Origin: Silene conica
Taxonomy: Eukaryota > Streptophyta > Magnoliopsida > Caryophyllales > Caryophyllaceae
Assembly (NCBI GenBank): GCA_029255685.2
Contig: CM055315.2
Location: forward strand, 53,225,358 to 53,289,357
DNA: 64,000 nucleotides
Direction: 5' to 3'
Of the stretch, positions 35,818 to 47,120 are shown one piece after another. Positions within the stretch are counted from its first letter, which is position 1; each line of letters starts with the position of its first letter. The position numbers and the translations under genes are program-made. The notes beneath the pieces are model-generated. The model saw nothing but the letters and a program-made list of their open reading frames with translations, ran no database searches and was not told the origin of the DNA.

Positions 35818-36371
35818 ATATGACTCTCGGCTTGGACGAGCATCTTATGCAATTCATCCAATGTGGTCTCTTGATTTCGCATGTTAAAATTCACCCGGAA
35901 TTGTGCATACGATTTCACCTTATTGAGCGAGTGAAGAACGCGGTCAATGATGAGAGAGTCGAGAACATCAACCCCTTGCACTTTTAGAGTTTTCGCGAGC
36001 TCAACGAGTTTGAGCACATGAGGGCTTATCTTTTGCCCTTCCTTCAAGCTAATGTCGAAGAAGGCGGAAGCCGCCTCATATTGTATCACCCTTGGAGTTT
36101 GCGAAAGCATTGTCGAAAGCTTGGTGTATATCTCATATGATGTGGTCAACTTGATCATACTCCTTTGGAGATCCGGCTCCATGGAGAAGATGAGCACATT
36201 TTTAAGAGCGGAGGACTCTTTCATGTAGGCTTCATAGGCCTCACGAGTTTGGACCGATGAACGAGCGGTCGGAGTGGGAGGAGCGGCTTCGGATAGGTAA
36301 CGAGTCTTATCGTCACCTTGAGCGGCCAAAAGTAATTGCGCATCCCAATCCTTAAAATTGGAACCATGCTT
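35818..36371 (-). pseudogene. Copia gag N-terminal part (fossil)
   Basis: Minus-strand gag of the copia type (Retrotran_gag_2/UBN2-like) is recognised from NFKDWDAQLLLAAQ, from EAYMKESSALKNVLIFSM-like helix sequence and from the downstream LIIDRVLHSL region. The gag zinc knuckle lies far away near 19460-19512, on the other side of the tandem array. The 5' end is cut by the LTR that starts at 36372. It is a fragment of a broken element. Confidence 0.8.
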
Positions 36372-39109
36372 TGTAACACCCCATAATTTCCAAGTATTTA
36401 TATATTATTAAAATATTATGTTATTAATAATAATGTTCCACAATAAATAATATTCCATTTAAAATCTATCATTTTTGACAATGATATTAATATGTCCGTC
36501 TTAAAGTTATACTTCTTAAACTTGTGAAACGCTACTCTGTCCTTGTTGTTAATTTTAAGATATTTTAAAGGCATGTCTAGCTTTTGCTTATAAAATAAAG
36601 GTTTTAGCTCTTTTCCTTAGCTTTCGAACGCCACCGAAAACACGTCAATACGAGTTCTGTAGAGGAAATTATGCCGAAAATACGAAAGGCTGTCACGGAC
36701 CATCCGCAAACGAGACCCGCGCTCGTTGCTTACTCTTTACTCTTTTCCACATGTCCTTTGGGACATTTGGCTAAGTATAGAACTTTGCCTTGCTGCCTAA
36801 GGTCATTCCTTCTACTTCATTCCTTCTTCTTCATTCCTTTACTTATTTTTTTCAGCTAAGAACAAAAAACTCAAAACAAGAAGAACACCATTGTTGTGCA
36901 CCTCAACCGTAAAACGGTCGTAAGATCTTCGTTTCTTATCCGTTTTCGACGATTTCCGCGCCTATCTCTTCCTCTCCTTGACCTCCATCTTTACAGGTAA
37001 TAAAAGTATCAAATTTCTTCCTTAATATACTCTGGTCGTGGCATTTAAGGCACGGTTCTCATAGCTAACTTCGTTTATTTATGTGTAGCTAGTTCGGTTG
37101 TCCAAACCGGAGTAGCTTTAAGTTCAAAATCATGCTTATTGAAGAGTTATAAGGTAACGGTGATGGGTTACTTGACTTTAAGCATCTTTGTTTGCATGTG
37201 TTCTATATGCTAGTAATGTTTATTATACTAGAATTGTGTTTGATTAATAAGTTGCATGATTAGTTTTATAAGTCATATGTTTGGATGATTTTCATCTTGC
37301 ATGGTTGTGTTGGATGATATTATAGTTGTGGAAATTCATTAAGGATTGTATGGTTAAATGAGTTTGTGATCTTTGAGGATGATTAGTTTGATAGTCTTTC
37401 AAATTCAGAATGCTTGGTTTACTTGGGTTATTTGATAAGTTTCAGCACCTTGACAAATCTGTCTATTGTCTTGTACAATTTATTTTGACATCTTAGAGTA
37501 TCCGTCTTTGAAAATGTTGAAAAGAAACCCCTGATTATTTTGAGTGTAGAGTCTACCTCTGAAATTTCGTAATTTTCTTGCATGTTGTTTGTTCACAATA
37601 AATTATTTATGAACAGTGCGCTGAAATACTCGCAGAATGGAAAGTAGCTCAAAGATTGTTTCGAAAAACATTTTTATACTTTGAAACTATTCTGGTCCTT
37701 TTCAATAATTAAACTTTGAAGAGTTTAGATGATGTTAGAATTTTGCCTTGCCCCAAAATGATTTGTTAAACCCGTTTTATGAAGCAGTACATTTTGTGTG
37801 ACGATTTCTGACACATTGTAAAGATTAGACAATCACCCCTGTTAGGTTCGTATTTTGAAAATGTTTATTTGACAAATATTGTAGATAAAAGTCTTATTAA
37901 TCTTACACAGTAGGCCTTGTATCATTTTGATTTTATTTGAATTAATTATAAATTTTACGGCAGAGGACAGCTGAAATGTAAAACGCTTTTAAGACTTATG
38001 TTTTATTAATCAGTTTCGTTTATTCTTCTCCCGTATGGAATGGTCTTAAGTGTTGCCTGATTTATCGATTGATGCCTCTTGTATGTAAATGAGTTGGTTA
38101 ACGGTTATGTTAGCTTAAATTGTGTTTTGATGACGGTTATGTTATCTTAAGATGAGTAGGGTGACGGTTATGTTGCCTTGCTTGTGTTTAGGTGACGGTT
38201 ATGTCACCCTAAATTGTGTTGGTAACGGTTATGTTGCCTTGGTTGTGAATAGATAGCGGTGATACGATTTGTGTATCACTGTAATGAACAAACGCCACTC
38301 CTGTTATGGGATTTTATCTAACTATGTTCGGGATTGGTCGGTGTCCGTGGTTAAGGGACCCGGTCCCCGTGTGTCGTTCAGTGTAGGTTATTACATCGAG
38401 ATGTCTGGCCAGGTCTTAAGCATATAGTTGTCGGTTATGCGCTATACATAGTGTCCGGATGACGTGGTTATGCGCTCCGGTAGCTAGGGCGCGGTTATAC
38501 GCCCTAGCCTGTTAGTGGAGCGGTTATACTCCCTGACTGTCAGTTTTAGCGGTTTTGCTACCTGAAGGCGTTCATTCTATTCTTGTTTGTTGTTGTTTGT
38601 GTGATTGGACATGCCATCAAGTGTTGGTCTCTGAGTCGATTACCTGGTTGTTTACCTGATTTTGAGTATCATGCTTTGATATTTCTCATATCCACATGTA
38701 TTACTCCATATACAATATGTTCTTATTGTTATCTTTTTGTATTTTGACGTAAAGTGGCTGGGAGAACCCTGAGTTACTCCCCACTGACTGTGGCATTCAT
38801 GTTTCATGAATGTAGGTTGGTGCTGTTTGGGGAAGATGTGTGGCTAGCGAGCATTGTTGATAATTCGACAATTACACTTATGCTTAGTTTAGATTTAATT
38901 CATGTTGTTATCGTGGGATACCTTATTCCTCGCCTATTTAAGTTATTTTGTATAATTTATACTTTCTCATTAGTTTTTTTAGTCTTCCGCATGTTGTTTT
39001 GATATTCCGCGAAAAAGTTTTAATAAATATGTCGAAAAGTTTTTTAAAAGTATCGTATTTCCGCTGCAAATTACTTGTTTATTTTTATGCTAAATCGCGG
39101 GGTGTCACA
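36372..39109 (+). mobile_element. Ty3/gypsy-like LTR with primer site (fossil)
   Basis: It starts TGTAACACCCCATAATTTCC and ends CGCGGGGTGTCACA (2738 bp), with the primer site TGGTATCAGAGC at 39112. It is related to the 14413 solo LTR through the shared GGTTATG array, the CACTGACTGTGGC block and the CGCGGGGTGT end. Only about 100 bp of leader follows before the sequence jumps back into the LTR. Confidence 0.75.
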
Positions 39110-41002
39110 GTTGGTATCAGAGCAGTAATGCTCCCGACGCACACACGTGTACCCCAACTTAAATTTGAACTTGACCTGAAATAATGAATGAGAGATGGGT
39201 AGACTTAAGGATTTTGCCTTGCCCCAAAAAGATTTGTTAAACCCGTTTTAAGAAGCAGTACATTTTGTGTGACGATTTCTGACACATTGTAAAGATAAGA
39301 CAATAACCCCCTGTTAAGTTTGTATTTTGAAAATGTTTATTTGACAAATATTGTAGATACAAGTCTTATTAATCTTACACAGTTGGCCTTGTATCATTTC
39401 AATTTTATTTGAATTAATTATGAATTTTACGGCAGAGGACAACTGAAATGTAAAACGCTTTTAAGACTTATGTTTTATTAATTAGTTTCGTTTATTCTTC
39501 TCCCGTATGGAATGGTCTTAAATGTTGTCTTATTTATCGATTGATGGCTCTTGTATGTAAATGGGTTGGTTAACGGTTATGTTAGCTTAAATTGTGTTTT
39601 GATGACGGTTATGTTATCTTAAGATGAGTAGGGTGACGGTTAAGTTGCCTTGCTTGTGTTTAGGTGACGGTTATGTCACCCTAAATTGTGTTGGTAACGG
39701 TTATGTTGCCTTGGTTGTGAATAGATAGCGGTGATACGATTTGTGTATCACTGTAATGAACAAACGCCACTCAGTTATGGGATTTTATCTAACTATGTTC
39801 GGGATTGGTCGGTGTCCGTGGTTATGCGGCCCGGTCCCCGTGTGTCGTTCGGTGTAGGTTATTACATCGAGAGGTCTGGCCAGGTCTTAAGCATATAATT
39901 GTCGGTTATGCGCTATACATAGTGTCCGGATGACGTGGTTATGCGCTCCGGCAGCTAGGGCGCGGTTATACGCCCTAGCCTGTTAGTGGAGCGGTTATAC
40001 TCCCTGACTGTCAGTTGTAGCGGTTTTGCTACCTGAAGGCGTTCATTCTATTCTTGTTTGTTGTTGTTTGTGTGATTGGACATGCCATCAAGTGTTGGTC
40101 TCTGAGTCGATCACCTGGTTGTTTACCTGATTTTGAGTATCATGCTTTGATATTTCTCATATCCACATGTAATACTCCATATACAATATGTTCTTATTGT
40201 TATCTATTTGTATTTTGACGTAAAGTGGCTGGGAGAACCCTGAGTTACTCCCCACTGACTGTGGCGTTCATGTTTCATGAATGTAGGTTGGTGCTGTTTG
40301 GGGAAGATGTGTGGCTAGCGAGCATTGTTGATAATTCGACAATTACACTTACGCTTAGTTTAGATTTAATTCATGTTGTTATCGTGGGATACCTTATTCC
40401 TCGCCTATTCAAGTTATTTTGTATAATTTATACTTTCTCATTAGTTTTTTTAGTCTTCCGCATGTTGTTTTGATATTCCGCGAAAAAGTTTTAATAAATA
40501 TGTCGAAAAGTTTTTTAAAAGTATCGTATTTCCGCTGCAAATTACTTGTTTATTTTTATGCTAAATCGCGGGGTGTCACAGTTGGTATCAGAGCAGTAAT
40601 GCTCCCGACGCACACACGTGTACCCCAACTTAAATTTGAACTTGACCTGAAATAATGAATGAGAGATGGGTAGACTTAAGGATTTTCCCTTGCCCCTAAA
40701 TGATTTGTTAAACCCGTTTTATGAAGCAGTACATTTTGTGTGACGATTTCTGACACATTGTAAAGATTAGAGAAGAACCCCCTGTTAAGTTCGTATTTTG
40801 AAAATGTTTATTTGACAAATATTGTAGATAAAAGTCTTATTAATCTTACCCAGTTGGCCTTGTATCATTTCGATTTTATTTGAATTAATTATGAATTTTA
40901 CGGCTGAGGACAGCTGAAATGTAAAACGCTTTTAAGACTTATGTTTTATTAATCAGTTTCGTTTATTCTTCTCCCGTATGGAATGGTCTTAAGTGTTGTC
41001 TT
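37740..41002 (+). repeat. 1471-bp tandem duplication across LTR end and primer site
   Basis: Unit 1 is 37740-39210, unit 2 is 39211-40681, and a partial unit 3 is 40682-41002. Each full unit holds the 3' half of the gypsy-like LTR, the primer site (39112 and 40583) and about 100 bp of leader, and restarts at ATTTTGCCTTGCCCC. Units differ by few bases, so the duplication is recent. The joint does not coincide with an LTR boundary. Confidence 0.88.
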
Positions 41003-41011
41003 CTCCCGACA

Positions 41012-42327
41012 GCCGGATTTGGGCTCGGGTTCACCTCGCCGGCGGCTGTCGAAGGGGCTATGGTGATCTAGACTCTAGTCTGGTCCGGATCCAAGCTCTC
41101 TCTTCCCATAGGTTCCTATAGTCTCAGCCACCTGTCAATCTGCTCCCCAATAATTTGGTTCATCACAGGTGATCACGACTACACAGGGTCAACCACGAGG
41201 TTGAGATAGAGGAAAACATATAACGAACAATATAAATATGGATTCAATCATCCTTTCTCCGCACCGATCACAAGGCCATTAACTCCGCACCGATCACAAG
41301 GCCATTAACTCCGCACCGATCACAACACCCATTAACTCCGCACCAATCACAACGCCCATTAACTCCGCACCGATCACAACGCCCATTAACTCCGCACCGA
41401 TCACAACGCCCATTAACTCCGCACCATCACAACGTCCATTAACTCCGCACCGATCACAACGCCCATTAACTCCGCACCGATCACAACGTCCATTAACTCC
41501 GCACCGATCACAACGCCCATTAACTCCGCATCGATAACAACGCCCATTTCTCATCACCTCATATTGTATCACAGAAATATATAAACAAATAAGAATATTC
41601 CAAACCATATGATAATGTAAAATAATCATGCTTAACATCAATCAATCAAGTAATTAATCATCATTGTATGCACAGTAATTCCCCTACCTCAAATAGCAGC
41701 AATGCAGATAAATCCAAGGCTTGCTAGAAATGTTCCACGTGAAACCCACTACCTAAACACATATACGTAACGAATAAATAACCTTCCTGAACCCCTTAAC
41801 AAACCACACTTACTATAAATAGAAACCTTCCATAAGTAGAAACTTTCCAAATATAGAAACTTTCCAAATATATAAATTTCCAAATATAAGAACCCCCATG
41901 ACTTAAATTATTCCCGACTCGCAACTTAAATTAATACGATTTAGACCAACGCAATTAAAAGATAAAGTATTAAGGCAAACTTAATAATACTATTAACCAT
42001 AATAAAGATCATAATATTTTAGTAATAATAATAATAGTGATTATAATATAAGTGTTAACATATTAATAATCACAAATAATAATAACAATAATACTATAGT
42101 AACAAATAATAGTAACACGTCTAAACCCTATATAAAAAAAACACGCCTATCAGCCCTCCCTTAAACGTGACACAGCAACCCGCAAACAGACCCCGCCGCC
42201 ACCACGTAGCACCACCATTACCACCGGCAACCACCAACCACGAACCCCACAACCGCCAGCTACCACCCCGACATCCAGCAGCCCCTTCGACAGCCGCCGG
42301 CGAGGTGAACCCGAGCCCAAATCCGGC
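41012..42327. repeat. Perfect 48-bp inverted repeat, arms 1.2 kb apart
   Basis: 41012-41059 and 42280-42327 are exact reverse complements (GCCGGATTTGGGCTCGGG paired with CCCGAGCCCAAATCCGGC, and so on). Identity stops sharply at both ends. The left arm sits exactly between the partial duplication unit ending at 41002 and the related LTR beginning at about 41060. Confidence 0.9.
41257..41550 (-). repeat. 27-bp minisatellite, 11 copies
   Basis: There are eleven head-to-tail copies of CTCCGCACCGATCACAACGC followed by CCATTAA, 26 or 27 bp each. The same unit occurs five times on the plus strand at 53911-54042, at the same place in a related LTR. Confidence 0.92.
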
Positions 42328-43346
42328 CTGGTTCCACACTCGAAAACCGCAGATCCTACCTACACTAACCCCCTGTCGACACCTCTAACAACCCTAACAC
42401 CGCTTGAAACCACCACCATGTCCACCCCTGACACCAGACCTATACGCAGCAGTGGTACCACCACGTCGACCTCCCCCGAGTCAACGATGGTACCACGCCC
42501 AACCCTCTGTACCTGAACCACGAACAACCCAGACTCGTGACAAACTAGAGAACACCACCTACCCTTCTTACACCGACGACACCCCCACAACCACCGTGAC
42601 ACCACCACCCAACCACCCTGACTCCATCCTTGAACATGTGATAACATACAACATGAATATCGACAGCCTACCCTTATTCGAATACGACTACCACGAAACA
42701 TAAGAAAAACACAACTCAGTGAACATACCTGTTTCACGGTTAAAACGAACCACCCTAGACCACCTAGCCTAACCGTATAAACTGCCTTCCTCGTCTCTGA
42801 TGTGGTGGCTGCAAGATTGGGTTGTTGGTAGAGTTTGGGATAGGGTAGCACTAGGTTAGATGAGGCTGTAAATGTCGGCATATGGTAGGGTGTAAATTTA
42901 GGTTTTTACAAAAGAATAAGTTGTGGGTTGTACGTGTGATGTATATGGCATTCAAGGCCCACAACTCAGTGCCAAAGGTCTCAAGTTCAAACCCCCGCTA
43001 GCGACACGTAATAAAATATCATTCGATAATAAATATATTTATCGAATATATTAACTATCGTTCAAACATCAACGACACGACCAACAAAAAAAACAAATAC
43101 TATAATAAAATTTTGAGTCATTACACCTCACCCACAGCCTGAGTCCAAGCCCAACACAGGAAACGAGAAACTATACTACTACTTACATTTCGTTCCCAAG
43201 TCGTAATATTAAATAAAGACACATATAACTCATTATACCAATTATACTAATTAGCAAATTCATATCAAATAAAATATAATTATATCTCGTTTCAACAAAA
43301 GTACAATAAATCATCATTACAAACTATGAAATTATGAGGTATTATA

Positions 43347-43560
43347 GTCTTCCCTTCTTAAAATGAACTTCGTCCCAAAGTTCATCATCCCGTAATGGTG
43401 AACAAGTATCTAACCCGCATGAAACAAACACAAGTAGTACTTATATAGGCTTTGAAACGTGAAATGTTACATGTGTTATGTCTCGATGTGACATATCACA
43501 TGTAAAATTGTGATGTCTAATAAAATTGTTTCTAAACAATTTAAATACAATATTATAAAT
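43347..43560 (-). mobile_element. Internal stub of the array-family element (fossil)
   Basis: On the minus strand this matches the end of the array internal region (TGTAACATTTC.., GTTTCATGC.., GACGAAGTTCATTTTAAG) next to the polypurine tract. It is diverged from the young array. The far limit is unclear. Confidence 0.55.
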
Positions 43561-44043
43561 TAATACTTAACATTGAAGTATCAACTGTTTACGTTTCACA
43601 TTAGGTCAATAAAATCTACAACTCGTTTTCAATCATAATTAACCGACAATTTTTATTACGATAACGTTTATCGTTCCTTTTAAGAATAATATTTATTCCA
43701 ATTAAATCTCGTATAATCGAATTATAACGAGACGCAAAAACTCTCATTCAAACTTGTCCCATTTTAAGGAATTTAATAAATTCGTATCTTATACAAAGTA
43801 TTAACTTTGATGATTCAAGCATTGTCCTATAGGTGTGATCTAAAGAGATCAACTGGTCATCACTATCACATCACAGTAATGTCAAACTATTTGAAGCTAC
43901 CTATTATTACCGATAAATGTTGATCAGTCGACTAAAATATCATTTTTTCCGTATTCAATATGTATGATAATACATAAATGAGATTTAACTGATTAGGGCT
44001 AAATCATGTGATCGCACTACTGTTGAGGAGACTTACTTCAACA
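43560..44043 (-). mobile_element. Truncated copia LTR, minus strand (fossil)
   Basis: On the minus strand it starts TGTTGAAGTAAGTCTCCTC at 44043 and carries the copia core seen in the other two LTRs (AGTGCGATCACATGATT, ATTACTGTGA, TCACACCTATAGGAC). It is shorter than its relatives. The lower edge is approximate. Confidence 0.6.
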
Positions 44044-45062
44044 GATGGTAATTACTTGCTCCTAAGCTAGAGTAGTTAATCCTACCTTTATGGTCATCGA
44101 ATTACTATGCCGCAAAAGGATTTGCATATAACAGCATTAAGACCATTTCCAAACAAAAGAAGTTAACATTGATCCTTTAGAATGCGTAATCCAACCAAGC
44201 AAGTAGTAACTTGCAAATTCCACTCACAAAGATAATTTTTTTTAATTCAAATTCATAAAAATGCAAGTTTGATACAAGAATTCCTATACAAGAATAAAAA
44301 TTGTAATAATAGGATGAATAACATGCAAGATTAATTACTCCCAAAAAATTAGCATTTAACATAAGACACTCAATTCAAGGAAAATGCAATAATTATTGAA
44401 GAAAAATTAAGAGGTTCTTATATGCTTAAGGAAATAATGTCAACCAAAATTATATCAACATAAAGAGGCCTAGCCATCCCTACGCTTAGATGAATTTAAG
44501 AAATGTGGAAAGATTCGCACAAAATTCAAACAAATATTACAACTTTCTCTCAATATTTCTCTTAACATAAAACTTGATTATTGTCGTTTCTTAGACGATA
44601 AGCTTGGTCTTCAAAACATTGGCTATATATAGGACTCCATATTCTTCTAGGCTAACCTCTCATTTGGGCCTCACGGAAGGATCTTAGGAATGACAAACAT
44701 GGTCCGAGAGCACAGGAAAACGCAGGTAACGTTCCTGAACGCAGGGCCCCGTCAAGGAACGCAGGTTGCGTTGTTGAACGCAGTCTTCCGTCAAGGAATG
44801 CAGGGTCGCGTCAAGGAACACGCAGGCTGCATTTGCGGCTGGTATCTACTCTTTTGCTTCGTCTCTCCTTGTCACTTACCTTGTGCAATTGCGCTTCTTG
44901 GAATGACTGCCTTACACCTAGCTAATATAGCCACCAATAGGAGTTCAATTGTTTATTTGCTTCCGGGGTGATGGTTGAAACTTTTGTTCGGGGACAAACT
45001 TGGTTCCCACAACCATTGATTTGTTGGAACCTTGGAAAAATTTAACAAAACACAGTCGACTA
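44044..45062. other. Unassigned AT-rich repeat-like stretch
   Basis: No gene is seen. At 44700-44835 a GC-rich patch repeats GAACGCAGG and CGTCAAGGAACGCAGG-type units about six times, much like the palindrome patches inside the neighbouring LTRs. This suggests an unrecognised LTR fragment. The stretch ends where the LTR at 45063 starts. Confidence 0.4.
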
Positions 45063-47120
45063 TGTAATACCCTGTATTTTAGCCTTGGTCGACGACAGTC
45101 AAACCATGTTTTATAAAAGTATTTGAAATGGAATGTTTATAAAGTATTTACGTAAACAATTATTATTTTATATAAATCGTATTTCTACGATTATTTTGTA
45201 TTTGATAATCATTTTATATTTGATGATTATTCATAAAATGTCATTTCGTTTTTCTTTATTTTGATAATATATTTATAATTATATATATTTCCTATTTTAT
45301 ATTTATTTCTCACTTATCCTTGTTTTATTATTTATGTCGTAATTATATTAAAATTCTAATTTTATATATAATCTTATGTAAGTACTAATAATCTTATATT
45401 CTTATAATTAATTAATATTTACTACTACTAAATTGCATGGTTTAATTAGTATAATTTATTATATCTGCTTGCTAATTTTAATTACGAGTCGGGAACGGGA
45501 CGTAGGTAAGATGATGCTTCGATATGCATGGTGGACTATGGATGGTTATTGGGCTTGGACTTGGGTTAGACTATAACTCTTAAGCGTGAAACAAAACAAC
45601 AAAACACCAGCCTTAATCCATCGACACACTACACAACAATAAAAACCCTAATCAACCCTATCCCATCGACTCACCAAAAACCCTACTCACCCCTACATCG
45701 CACCTGCCTCCTTACCACCTCTATGCCCTAAACTCTGCTATGGTCTACCGCGAGGATTGAAGAGAGCAAAGGAGAAATAGAACATCGCAAGAATAACCTT
45801 CACCTTTATCGTTCCCACCTTTGCCTGACTGTAAGTTGTATATCCGTTTTCTTCAAATTTTCAAACCATCGTCCTAATGTTCTATAGTTGTGAGTAATCA
45901 TTGTAGTGTATGTAACACGGTTATCGCCTTTAACTCACCATAGGACTCCCGTATTTGTTAAAGCAAAGGTCAGAAAGTGACGATAGTAACTTCGATATAC
46001 TACTCTGTTTCTGCGTGTTGGAATTGGTGTCGTGATTATTGTTTTTCCGTTCATGCCTTGAGTCAATTCGTGTCGTGGGTCATGAGTGTTAATAATGGTG
46101 AATTAGTAGGTGATGTTGGTGGTGGTAAGAAGATGTGTGGATGGCCGGAGGAGGCTGATTTGAGAGCATGTTCAAAGTTGCAGTAACAGGGGTTACGTGG
46201 TGTATTCAGTGGGTTTTGGGGGTGGTTGTTTCAGAGAGTGAGTGGTGTCGAAGGTGGGTGCTTGTCACCAAGGGGTTGTGGGTGACGTGAGGTGTCGAGG
46301 GAGGAGTTTGGTTGCGGCGATGGTGGTGTTAACAGGCGGTTATAGTGGCGGGTTTGCAGACGGAGAAACACGGGTGTAAGAGCGGGTTGTCGCTGTTTGT
46401 GACCAGTGGGTTTTGTACGGGTTTCGAGGGTTGTTGGGGTTGAGTCAGGGGTAGAGATGAGTGTTGGTGGGTGCACCATAGTACGGTGGTGGCAACCACC
46501 ATGTCGTGGTGGTGGTTTAGGTGTCGATAAGGTCTCGAAGGGGTTGTGAATGGGGGATGTTAGGAGCTGGTTGTGTCGTTGTGGGGGCTGTTTCTTTTCC
46601 GTTTCTTTGTCTTTGTTACACGATATTGTCATGATTGTTGTATATTGTTATTATCATCATTATTATAGTTGGATTTTTGTATATTATTATCATTTTTGTT
46701 ATTATTATTATTATTAATAATATCATTATTATTATTATAAGTGTTGATATTATTATCATTATGATTAGTATTATCATTAGTACTATTAGTTTAATTTTAT
46801 TTAATTAATTTAGTTAGTTTGTTTCAGATGTTTTGTGGGGATATTTTATAAATCGAATAATCAAGTTAATTTATTAGTTCGTATATTTTATAACTTGTTG
46901 CGTTTTGAAGTTTTATGATTTTAATAATAAAATTTGTATCTCCATGATTGTGATACCTATGTGACAAGTAATTGTTATTTATTTATGGTCGATAATTTTT
47001 ATAATTCTTTATTTAATTAAATTGTTGCTAAAAAATAATTGATACGGTCTCGTTATGCGTAATATATTATTTAAGTAATTAATTGGAATGATTGATATAT
47101 TATGTTAGTTGCGTAATGGT
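45063..47120 (+). mobile_element. Array-family LTR, 5' part (fossil)
   Basis: It starts TGTAATACCCTGTATTTTAG, as in the array LTRs, and shares CAAACCATGTTTTAT and the AT-rich opening. The GGTGGT-rich block is at about 46090-46560, followed by an ATT repeat (about 46640-46800). It is cut at 47120 by an Athila-like LTR. It is clearly more diverged than the array copies. Confidence 0.65.

Larger units (their letters stand above)
5539..36371 (-). mobile_element. Ty1/copia element split by three nested insertions (fossil)
   Basis: This is one minus-strand copia element in pieces: 3' LTR 5539-6624, internal pieces 6625-6894, 14081-14412 and 17600-19539, and the gag N-terminal part 35818-36371. The pieces are separated by a CACTA element, a solo gypsy-like LTR and a tandem large-LTR array. 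The perfect target duplication around the solo LTR, and the gag fragments on either side of the array, support one host element. The 5' LTR is missing and no reverse transcriptase or integrase is recognisable. The element is clearly broken and older than its insertions. Confidence 0.7.
41003..43346 (-). mobile_element. Minus-strand LTR related to the array family (fossil)
   Basis: On the minus strand it starts TATAATACC at 43346, after the polypurine tract AAGAAGGGAAGAC. It carries the GGTGGT-rich block (about 42150-42620), the 27-bp minisatellite (41257-41550) and the GGATCC..CAGACTAGAGTCTAG block, also seen in the plus-strand LTR ending at 54445. The far end is lost at a rearranged junction near 41010-41060. 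Confidence 0.7.

Noticed and set aside
41294-41641. 115-residue frame with a repeated RCDRCGVNG-like unit
   Set aside because: A by-product of the 27-bp minisatellite, whose length is a multiple of three.
42404-42881. Pro/Thr-rich and Val/Gly-rich frames on opposite strands
   Set aside because: They lie in the CCACC-rich block of an LTR. Composition explains the open frames.
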